Source: Chloroflexota bacterium (GTDB lineage: Bacteria > Chloroflexota > Anaerolineae > UBA3071). Taken from it: DNA of 5,100 nt. Positions within the stretch are counted from its first letter, which is position 1; each line of letters begins with the position of its first letter. Shown piece after piece: positions 1 to 4,479 of the stretch. A program made the position numbers and the translations under genes. Below the pieces are notes generated by a model. That model was given only the letters and a program-made list of their open reading frames with translations. It was not told the origin of the DNA and searched no databases. The stretch is from NCBI GenBank assembly GCA_014383605.1, contig JACNHM010000572.1, positions 1 through 5,100 of the forward strand, in the 5' to 3' direction.

Positions 1-6
1 CCAGCC

Positions 7-34
7 TCACGCTTCACGTTTTACGTTTTACGCC
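7..34. repeat. Heptamer array of the word TCACGTT/TTACGTT
   Basis: Four consecutive 7-bp units can be read: TCACGCT, TCACGTT, TTACGTT and TTACGCC. The array begins 6 bases beyond the stop codon of the DUF4126 gene, on that gene's 3' side. If an inverted partner array exists, as at three of the other sites in this window with an array beyond a stop codon, it would lie to the left of base 1 and cannot be seen. Function unknown. It could be part of a 3' hairpin or simply slippage-generated sequence. Confidence 0.6.
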
Positions 35-39
35 AATGG

Positions 40-615
40 CTACGGCCAAGCGCTCCGCCTGGCACGCCGCCGCCGCCAGATCCACCAGGCCAGCACCGCC
101 AGCAGAAAGAACAGCACGATGACCGCCACGACAGGCACGATGATGGAAAGCACGCTGGTGGTGGCGGACACCACGTCCTCGGCCACGCTGACCACCGGAT
201 TGCCGGCGCCGAAGCTGGCGCCGGTGACGAAGGGACGCGCCGTGGCCTTCGCCGCGTGCACAGCGCCGGCCACCAGCAGCCCGCAGATCATGGCCAGCGC
301 CGGATGGACGCCACTGATCACGTTGCCGTTGGCAGCGAAGAGGATGGCCCCCGCCACAGGCCGCACGAAGGTCTGAACGGTATCGTTGATGGTGTCCACG
401 ACGGGGAACTTGTCCACCGTCATCTCGATGGCCAGCAGCACACCCAGGACACCCAGCACCCAGGGGTTCTCCAACGCGTTCCAGGGTTCCTGCAGCGTGA
501 TCAGATCGCTGAAACGGGCCATCAGCCCCACGATCAGCAGCGGCAGGTAGGCGTTGAGTCCCGCCGACGCCGAGAGACCGAAGGCCGCGGCCACGTTGGT
601 GAGAGCTTCGATCAT
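40..615 (-). CDS. DUF4126 family integral membrane protein
   Basis: A 191-residue membrane protein of unknown function that matches the DUF4126 family. Family-like landmarks are SASAGLNAYLPLL (residues 15-27), the conserved stretch with E-x-x-x-DKFPVVD at about 64-74, VRPVAGA (84-90), a His-Ala-Ala-Lys segment near 120-123, and GNPVVSVAEDV (138-148). Hydrophobic spans lie at roughly 12-33, 52-66, 83-121 and 153-180. The protein ends in an Arg-rich cytoplasmic-type tail (RRRRARR). The ATG at 615 is supported by a strong Shine-Dalgarno, GGAGGT at 624-629, 8 bases upstream. It lies 79 bases downstream of the co-oriented DUF4013 gene, so the two may be co-transcribed, although a repeat hairpin separates them. 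No transport or catalytic role can be assigned. The family match is from recalled pattern, not a search. Confidence 0.85.
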   Translation of the reverse strand: MIEALTNVAAAFGLSASAGLNAYLPLLIVGLMARFSDLITLQEPWNALENPWVLGVLGVLLAIEMTVDKFPVVDTINDTVQTFVRPVAGAILFAANGNVISGVHPALAMICGLLVAGAVHAAKATARPFVTGASFGAGNPVVSVAEDVVSATTSVLSIIVPVVAVIVLFFLLAVLAWWIWRRRRARRSAWP

Positions 616-649
616 TGCGCCCTACCTCCGCCAGTGGTGAGGCCTTGGC

Positions 650-712
650 GATCAGCGATCAGGGCATGCTCGATTCCTGATCACCAATCACTGATCACTG
701 ATCACTGATCAC
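650..712. repeat. CTGATCA heptamer array with inverted partner
   Basis: Five 7-bp units run from 677 to 711: CTGATCA, CCAATCA, then three identical CTGATCA copies. Two inverted units (GATCAGC, GATCAGG) lie at 650-663. The innermost units form a perfect 7-bp stem, GATCAGG (657-663) with CCTGATC (676-682), around a 12-base loop. The array fills the gap between the DUF4013 and DUF4126 genes and runs into DUF4013: its stop codon (695-697) and last residues, VISDQ, are made of repeat units. It could act as a 3'-end RNA hairpin or attenuate expression of the downstream gene, but there is no U-tract. Confidence 0.7.
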
Positions 713-1402
713 TTCTTTGGCTTCCGCCTCTCGCCCCACCTGGCCGAACAGATGCGCTTCCACCAATGAAGCAAGGAACACCGCCGCCGGGATGGTGACG
801 ATGAGGCCGATCAGCAGCAGAATCGTGCCGACGAGCATGCCCACGATGAACAGGACAGATCCAACCACGGCGGCGACGATGATGGCGATGATGACGTTGA
901 CGATGTTGTCCCCGAGCAGGCGGAAGATCTTGCCGAACTCGAAGCCCGAACCGAACTCGCCGGTGCGGGCGAAGCGGAAGGTGATGACCGGCTCAGCCAA
1001 GGCAAGAGCGATGCCCAAAATGAGGCTCAGGCAGCCGCAGAAGACGGAAGCCGTTATCCAGAGTCCCTGGATGTCAGAGTTTTCGGACAGCGCCGCTGGC
1101 AGGCTCGTGCCCATGCTGACGATGATGAGCGGGATCGCCCAGATCAGTTGGATCAGGAAGATCTTCAGGCCACGCATGAACAGATCGCCCCAATCCTCCC
1201 ACTCGGGCAGCGGATGCTCCACGCCGTCCATGACGTTCTTGATCAGCACCACCGTGTAGCCGGTGACGATGATCAGCGGAACCAGACCAATCAACACCAC
1301 CATGAAGATCATCCCCAGCAGGATCAGCCCGGTGCCGATGGCCACCTTCTTCAGCCAGTCCGGATCCTCGAAGATAAAGGTGATTGACTTGCCGATGTCC
1401 AT
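695..1402 (-). CDS. DUF4013 family integral membrane protein
   Basis: A 235-residue polytopic membrane protein of the DUF4013 type, function unknown. The N-terminus shows the family pattern: F-E-D-P-D-W-L-K-K (11-19), a long hydrophobic span (about 19-47), GY-x-x-x-x-x-K-N-V-x-x-G (48-60), and LPEWEDWGDLFMRGLK (65-80). Further hydrophobic spans lie at about 78-97, 113-137, 167-190 and 192-214. The ATG at 1402 has an AAGGAG at 1410-1415, 7 bases upstream, and a well-formed promoter lies at 1492-1520. The C-terminal VISDQ and stop are encoded by a tandem heptamer repeat, so the native end may have been altered by repeat growth. It is followed by the DUF4126 gene on the same strand. Confidence 0.85.
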   Translation of the reverse strand: MDIGKSITFIFEDPDWLKKVAIGTGLILLGMIFMVVLIGLVPLIIVTGYTVVLIKNVMDGVEHPLPEWEDWGDLFMRGLKIFLIQLIWAIPLIIVSMGTSLPAALSENSDIQGLWITASVFCGCLSLILGIALALAEPVITFRFARTGEFGSGFEFGKIFRLLGDNIVNVIIAIIVAAVVGSVLFIVGMLVGTILLLIGLIVTIPAAVFLASLVEAHLFGQVGREAEAKEVISDQ

Positions 1403-1491
1403 GATTTCTCTCCTTTTTGTCTAACGTCAAGAGTTCGGGATCGCCTCCGCACCACCGCGGCCGGCGAGCGCAGGTATTGCCCAGCGACGAC

Positions 1492-1520
1492 ATTATACCA
1501 GAGGTTGCAGCCTTCGACAA
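1492..1520 (-). promoter_or_regulatory. Sigma-70-like promoter for the DUF4013 gene
   Basis: On the minus strand, TTGTCG (1515-1520, 4 of 6 to TTGACA) and a perfect TATAAT (1492-1497) are separated by exactly 17 bases. Transcription would start near 1485 and leave a leader of about 80 bases before the ATG at 1402. The position between the gmk stop (1609) and the DUF4013 start argues that DUF4013-DUF4126 is transcribed independently of gmk. I see no recognisable riboswitch in the leader. Confidence 0.65.
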
Positions 1521-1608
1521 GTGCAATGTTGACGGTGATTACACCCCAGGCTGGTGGCACTCCGGTTACTGAACCTGCGTGCCGTGGCCCGCCGCCGTTC
1601 ACGTTCCT

Positions 1609-2244
1609 TCAGAGCGTCACCTCTCGCCACTGCACGCGGCACTTCTCCGCGATCATGATGGCCACGATCTGGCGCACCGTCTCGTCGAGCGCGCCCTCCC
1701 GATTGACCACCACGTAGTCGAACTCCGGGATGCAGGCCATCTCCGCCCGCGCCAGGGCGATGCGCTGCCGCAACTTCTCCGCCGATTCGGTGCGGCGGCC
1801 TTTGAGCCGTCCTATCAACTCCTCCTCCGAGGCGGCGGTGAGGAAGATGGTGATCACCTCCGGCACCAGGCAGCGCACCGTGGCCGCGCCCTGCACATCC
1901 ACGCGCATGAGCACGTCCTGGCCGCTGGCCAATGCCTGGCGCACCTGCGCTTTGGGCACCCCTTTGTGCTCCCCGTAGACCAGGGCGTGCTCCAGCAATT
2001 CGCCGTTCTCCAGCATGGCCTCGAACTCTGCCTCCGTGAGGAAGAAGTAGTCCACGCCATCCACTTCGTCAGGCCGGCGCCGGCGGGTGGTGGCCGTGAT
2101 CACGAAATGGAAGGGATAGCCCAACCCCTGCATGCGCTTGAGCACGGCGTCTTTCCCCACCCCCGAAGGGCCGGAGATGAGCACCAGCAGCGGGCGCGGC
2201 TCGTTCACCCGTCGGTACCATTCATTGGTATCAGTTTCTGTCAT
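1609..2244 (-). CDS. gmk: Guanylate kinase (GMP kinase)
   Basis: Guanylate kinase, EC 2.7.4.8, phosphorylates GMP to GDP using ATP in the cytoplasm. The 211-residue product has the P-loop GPSGVGKDA (25-33), GMP-binding TTRRRRPDE-x-x-G-x-DYFF (52-68), LLEHALVYGEHKGVP (83-97), RVDVQGAATVR (114-124), a lid-type GRRTES (149-154) and a late FDYVVVN (175-181). Length fits the family (about 200). Two adjacent ATGs occur at 2247 and 2244. I chose 2244 because the Shine-Dalgarno AGGTGA (2249-2254) leaves only 1 base before the first. The frame stays open upstream to a possible start at 2352, but that extension reads through a tandem repeat and is unlikely. The usual bacterial YYG loop reads HKG, which resembles the Y-K-G-I-P variant I recall from plant organellar enzymes. 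It is divergent from the zinc-ribbon gene; rpoZ, a common neighbour elsewhere, is absent. Confidence 0.95.
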   Translation of the reverse strand: MTETDTNEWYRRVNEPRPLLVLISGPSGVGKDAVLKRMQGLGYPFHFVITATTRRRRPDEVDGVDYFFLTEAEFEAMLENGELLEHALVYGEHKGVPKAQVRQALASGQDVLMRVDVQGAATVRCLVPEVITIFLTAASEEELIGRLKGRRTESAEKLRQRIALARAEMACIPEFDYVVVNREGALDETVRQIVAIMIAEKCRVQWREVTL

Positions 2245-2248
2245 CATG

Positions 2249-2254
2249 TCACCT
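2249..2254 (-). promoter_or_regulatory. Ribosome binding site deciding the gmk start
   Basis: AGGTGA on the minus strand lies 4 bases before the second of two consecutive ATG codons (2244) and 1 base before the first (2247). The spacing favours the second. The N-terminus then reads MTETDTNEW, leaving a short hydrophilic lead before the kinase core. Confidence 0.6.
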
Positions 2255-2271
2255 GAAAAGCGGTCTTGGGG

Positions 2272-2295
2272 CTTTGAGCTTTGAACTTTGAGCTT
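2272..2295. repeat. CTTTGAG/CTTTGAA heptamer array
   Basis: Three 7-bp units, CTTTGAG, CTTTGAA and CTTTGAG, followed by CTT. The array lies between the divergent gmk start (2244) and the zinc-ribbon promoter (-35 at 2310). It is the only repeat site in the window placed 5' to its neighbouring genes, and no inverted partner array was found close by. It is most likely kin to the other 7-8 bp arrays here. Confidence 0.6.
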
Positions 2296-2309
2296 GCGGG
2301 CGGCTCTAC

Positions 2310-2338
2310 TTGCGTCCAGTGCCGTTTTCCCGTATAAT
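2310..2338 (+). promoter_or_regulatory. Sigma-70-like promoter for the zinc-ribbon gene
   Basis: TTGCGT (2310-2315) and a perfect TATAAT (2333-2338) are separated by 17 bases. Initiation would fall near 2345, giving a leader of about 25 bases. A purine-rich GAAGAGAG (2358-2365) precedes the ATG at 2370 and is a modest ribosome binding site. Confidence 0.7.
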
Positions 2339-2369
2339 CCCCACACACTCAATCCACGAAGAGAGTTAT

Positions 2370-2771
2370 ATGCCCATCTACGAGTATTTCTGCCACGATT
2401 GCCAGCGGCGCGTCAGCCTGCTGTGGCGCAGCTATGCCGATATGGAAACGAAAGAGCCGGCCTGCCCGCGCTGCGGCGGAAGCCATCTCACCCGCCGCGT
2501 CTCCCGTGTGTCCGTCCTGCGCTCCGAGGACAGCCGCCTGGACGATCTGGCCGATCCCAGCGCGCTGGCCGGGCTGGACGAGAGCGACCCCAAGTCCCTG
2601 GGCCGCTGGATGCGCAAGATGAGCCAGGAAATGGGCGAAGACCTGGGCCAGGAATTCGACGAGGTCATTGACCGTCTGGAAGCAGGCCAAAGCCCCGAAG
2701 ACATCGAAGAATCAATGCCCGACCTGGGCGCGGGCATGGACATGGGCGGCGACGACTTCGGCGTGATGTAG
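2370..2771 (+). CDS. FmdB-family zinc-ribbon protein
   Basis: A 133-residue small protein opening with MPIYEYFCHDC, the signature of the FmdB/CxxC_CxxC_SSSS regulatory-protein family. Cys8, Cys11, Cys32 and Cys35 form the two CxxC knuckles of a single zinc ribbon (C-H-D-C and C-P-R-C). The C-terminal two thirds (about 53-133) are acidic and probably helical or disordered, with a Gly/Met/Asp-rich end (GAGMDMGGDDFGVM). Family members were named for a putative regulator of formamidase but their role is generally unknown, so no target can be named. The ATG at 2370 is preferred over an in-frame ATG at 2310 because it gives the canonical N-terminus and lies downstream of the promoter at 2310-2338. 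It is a single-gene transcript, divergent from gmk and convergent with darA. Confidence 0.9.
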   Translation: MPIYEYFCHDCQRRVSLLWRSYADMETKEPACPRCGGSHLTRRVSRVSVLRSEDSRLDDLADPSALAGLDESDPKSLGRWMRKMSQEMGEDLGQEFDEVIDRLEAGQSPEDIEESMPDLGAGMDMGGDDFGVM

Positions 2772-2881
2772 CGGTTGGTAGCCTGGTAGATTGGTAAAGC
2801 GGTACGTTGGTGGAGAAGCCAACTCACCAATCTACCAATCTACCAATCTACCAATCTACCAGTTTACCAATCTACCAACCT
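2772..2881. repeat. ACCAATCT octamer array with long inverted partner
   Basis: The right arm (2826-2881) is seven uninterrupted 8-bp units: four ACCAATCT, then ACCAGTTT, ACCAATCT and ACCAACCT. The left arm (2772-2811) is five units of the inverted word: CGGTTGGT, AGCCTGGT, AGATTGGT, AAAGCGGT, ACGTTGGT. Variant units occur in mirrored order, so the arms can fold into a long imperfect hairpin with a loop near 2812-2825. It occupies the whole gap between the convergent zinc-ribbon and darA genes. It starts immediately after one stop codon (2769-2771) and supplies two of the three bases of the other (2880-2882). A bidirectional 3'-end structure is plausible; no U-tract is present. Confidence 0.8.
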
Positions 2882-3209
2882 AGCACTTCTCCCAGCGCTC
2901 CACGTTCAACACGAGCGACGTGCCTCCGCCCACCTGCACCTCCACCGGGCTGGTGACTGGCAATTCCCCCGGCTCCATCAAAAGGGGAAGCGGGCTGATG
3001 TAGCGGGTGCGTGTGCGACAGCGCTCGCGGATGATGCGCAGCACTTCCTCCACCTTATCGTCCTCGGTGCCTACGAGTATGGTCGCATTGCCCTCCCGCA
3101 GGAATCCGCCCGTCGTGCTGATGACCGTGGCCTGGAAGCCCCGCTGCATCAGCCCCTCCAGCAAACCCCTCGAATCCTCGTGGTTGACGATGCTCATGAT
3201 CAACTTCAT
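2880..3209 (-). CDS. darA: Cyclic-di-AMP receptor, DarA/PstA (DUF970, PII-like)
   Basis: A 109-residue cytoplasmic PII-like protein, the family that forms trimers binding c-di-AMP (Bacillus DarA/YaaQ, Staphylococcus PstA). It begins MKLIMSIV and keeps the ligand-loop core T-T-G-G-F-L-x-x-G-N-x-T (residues 32-43), with T28, F36, L37, N41 and G47 at the positions recalled from the known structures, then a C-terminal PVEVQVGGGTSLVLNVE. Its length equals that of the Bacillus protein. Positions 24 and 26, Asn and Arg in Bacillus, are Gly and Gln here. The ATG at 3209 has AAAGGAG at 3219-3225, 9 bases upstream. It lies downstream of tmk, matching the tmk-darA order of Bacillus. The stop codon overlaps the edge of an octamer repeat array. 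Downstream effectors of DarA are not known to me. Confidence 0.93.
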   Translation of the reverse strand: MKLIMSIVNHEDSRGLLEGLMQRGFQATVISTTGGFLREGNATILVGTEDDKVEEVLRIIRERCRTRTRYISPLPLLMEPGELPVTSPVEVQVGGGTSLVLNVERWEKC

Positions 3210-3268
3210 CGGTCGTCACTCCTTTCACCCCCCAACCCGGACAAGCCGGAACCCAGAAGGAGAATGTC

Positions 3269-3335
3269 ACCACCCAGACACAAAGGCACAAAGGAAAAGC
3301 AAAAAGGGGACTTCGTGTCTTGGTGTCTTCGTGGT
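3269..3335. repeat. CACAAAGG / TCTTCGTG octamer arrays, inverted
   Basis: Left arm: CACCCAGA, CACAAAGG, CACAAAGG (3271-3294). Right arm: ACTTCGTG, TCTTGGTG, TCTTCGTG (3310-3333). Aligned as an inverted repeat, 3269-3294 and 3310-3335 match at about 20 of 26 positions around a 15-base loop (3295-3309). The element lies between the tmk stop (3364) and the darA start (3209). On the transcribed strand the T-rich stretch falls inside the loop rather than after the stem, so it is not a classical intrinsic terminator. It could tune darA expression relative to tmk. Confidence 0.7.
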
Positions 3336-3363
3336 TAGTCTTCTTGCTCAGCCTGCAAGGATC

Positions 3364-3996
3364 TCATTGACAAGGTACTGAAGCTCCAAGCAAGGGTGCC
3401 AGCCGCTCGCGGATGGCCGCCTGCACGTCAGCGATGGGCTGCAAGGCGTCCAGCACCAGCCAGCGCTGCGGCTCGGCAGCGGCCATCTCCAGATAACCCT
3501 CGCGCACTCGCTGGTGAAAAGCCTGCGTCTGCGCCTCCAGGCGATTCCACTCCTGCGCCGCCTTGCGCTGCAGTCCCGTCGCCACGGGGATGTCCAGGTA
3601 AATCGTCAGATGGGGCAGTAGCCCCCCGGTGGCGAAAGCGGTGATGGCGCGCAGCATGTCCAGATCCAGCCCCCGGCCGTAGCCCTGATAGGCCAGCGTG
3701 GAATCGGCGTAGCGGTCGCACAACACGATGGCACCCTGCGCCAGATGGGGGCGGATCATTTGCCCTACGATCTGCGCCCGCGCCGCCGAAAAGAGCAGGA
3801 TCTCCGCCTCCGGCCGCATCTCCGTGTGCGCCGGATCGAGCAGGATGGCCCGAACGGCCTCGCTGATGGCCGTGCCGCCCGGCTCGCGGGTGGCCAGCAC
3901 GTCGTATCCCTGCTCGCGCAGCCACATTTCCAGCAACTTGAGCTGCGTCGTCTTCCCGCTGCCTTCCGGGCCTTCAAAAGTGATAAACAAGCTCAC
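3364..3996 (-). CDS. tmk: Thymidylate kinase (dTMP kinase)
   Basis: dTMP kinase, EC 2.7.4.9, converts dTMP to dTDP for DNA synthesis in the cytoplasm. The 210-residue product (GTG start as Met1) has the P-loop FEGPEGSGKTTQ (7-18), TREPGG (36-41), the DRY-x-x-S-x-x-AYQGYGRG block (94-109), a YLDIP strand (about 133-137) and a lid region with R-K-x-x-x-x-x-x-R-L-E (144-154) followed by FHQRVREGY. I chose the GTG at 3996 because GAGGAG (4005-4010) lies 8 bases upstream and MSLFITFEGPEG is the usual N-terminus. The in-frame start at 4053 would add 19 unrelated residues. The darA gene follows after 154 bases that include a repeat hairpin. In Bacillus this cluster continues to yaaR and holB; here it stops at darA. 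Confidence 0.95.
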   Translation of the reverse strand: MSLFITFEGPEGSGKTTQLKLLEMWLREQGYDVLATREPGGTAISEAVRAILLDPAHTEMRPEAEILLFSAARAQIVGQMIRPHLAQGAIVLCDRYADSTLAYQGYGRGLDLDMLRAITAFATGGLLPHLTIYLDIPVATGLQRKAAQEWNRLEAQTQAFHQRVREGYLEMAAAEPQRWLVLDALQPIADVQAAIRERLAPLLGASVPCQ

Positions 3997-4004
3997 AGTG
4001 AGTT

Positions 4005-4010
4005 CTCCTC
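4005..4010 (-). promoter_or_regulatory. Ribosome binding site deciding the GTG start of tmk
   Basis: GAGGAG on the minus strand, 8 bases before GTG at 3996. The first G is also the last base of a TAG stop (4010-4012) that closes the frame of the possible gene remnant upstream. Such stop/Shine-Dalgarno contact is typical of genes once tightly packed in an operon. Confidence 0.75.
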
Positions 4011-4257
4011 TATCCTCTGCTGCCCAACATCTCCAGCACGCCCCCGGTGTCACCGCGGCAGCCTTCGATGCAGGCCTGCACCTGCCCCGGCGCCGGTCAC
4101 GTCAGGCGGAAAACGAAAAGGCGCTGGCAGCCCTGCTGCCAGATAGGCCAGCAATAGCGCCAGCGCCTCGTGCCGTGTGCGCACCGCGCCAGGCGGATGC
4201 CCTTGGGGCACATTGCAACGTCTCTTCCCATGGCTCAGCGACGACGACCTTGGACAT
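4010..4257 (-). pseudogene. Possible decayed small gene upstream of tmk (frameshifted)
   Basis: No single frame reads through this stretch, but protein-like pieces occur in succession on the minus strand. The first is MSKVVVAEPWEETLQ, from an ATG at 4257 with GAGGT 5 bases upstream. Next come HEALALLLAYLAAGLPAPF and FPPDVTG in another frame. The last is QVQACIEGCRGDTGGVLEML, running to TAG at 4010-4012, which touches the tmk ribosome binding site. The span of 248 bases is not a multiple of three, so at least one frame change is needed; the pieces imply two. The intact product would have been about 80 residues. I recognise no family. Alternatives are sequencing errors or chance open frames in GC-rich DNA. 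Confidence 0.35.
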
Positions 4258-4335
4258 GGCTTACCTCAGCACATGTACGCTCATCCACTCACTTTCTCGG
4301 CCAAGACAGCCACCACACCGCCATCATGAAACGAC

Positions 4336-4416
4336 AGGAACAGGAAAAGGGCAGGGGGAGACAAGGAGCGAGAGAGAACATGCTCCCTGTCTCCTTGTCC
4401 CCTTGTCCCCCTGTCT
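4336..4416. repeat. CCTTGTCC octamer array with inverted partner
   Basis: Four 8-bp units occupy 4385-4416: CCCTGTCT, CCTTGTCC, CCTTGTCC, CCCTGTCT. A looser inverted purine-rich array (GACAGGAA-like words, ending GAGACAAGGAGC) lies at about 4336-4369. The inner stem pairs 4358-4369 with 4382-4393 at 11 of 12 positions around a 12-base loop. It lies 63 bases beyond the stop codon of the thioredoxin-fold gene. It falls within the long gap between that gene (stop 4480) and tmk; the rest of the gap (4258-4335 and 4417-4479) shows no gene, promoter or RNA that I can support. Confidence 0.7.
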
Positions 4417-4479
4417 CTTCTGTTTCAGGCGACGCCTTGCCCTGGAAATCACGACCTGGGAGCCTGGCCCGCCAAGGAG

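Noticed and set aside
717..1259. Plus-strand open frame opposite the DUF4013 gene
   Set aside because: Its product is rich in Met/Thr/Ser/Arg as expected from the complement of a hydrophobic membrane gene, and no domain is recognisable.
2245..2352. N-terminal extension of gmk starting at 2352
   Set aside because: It would translate a heptamer repeat and overlap the divergent promoter. The ATG at 2244 has a ribosome binding site and gives the family length.
2826..2881. CRISPR array
   Set aside because: Repeats of 8 bp directly abut each other with no spacers, and no cas gene is present.
3310..3366. Intrinsic terminator for tmk
   Set aside because: A hairpin exists, but the T-rich stretch on the transcribed strand lies in its loop, not directly after the stem.
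3997..4053. N-terminal extension of tmk starting at 4053
   Set aside because: The extra 19 residues are unlike the family, and a strong GAGGAG lies inside them at proper spacing for the GTG at 3996.
4120..4167. 9-bp inverted repeat GGCGCTGGC/GCCAGCGCC as an operator
   Set aside because: It lies within the possible gene remnant with a 30-base loop, and similar GC-rich matches are expected by chance; no promoter is nearby.
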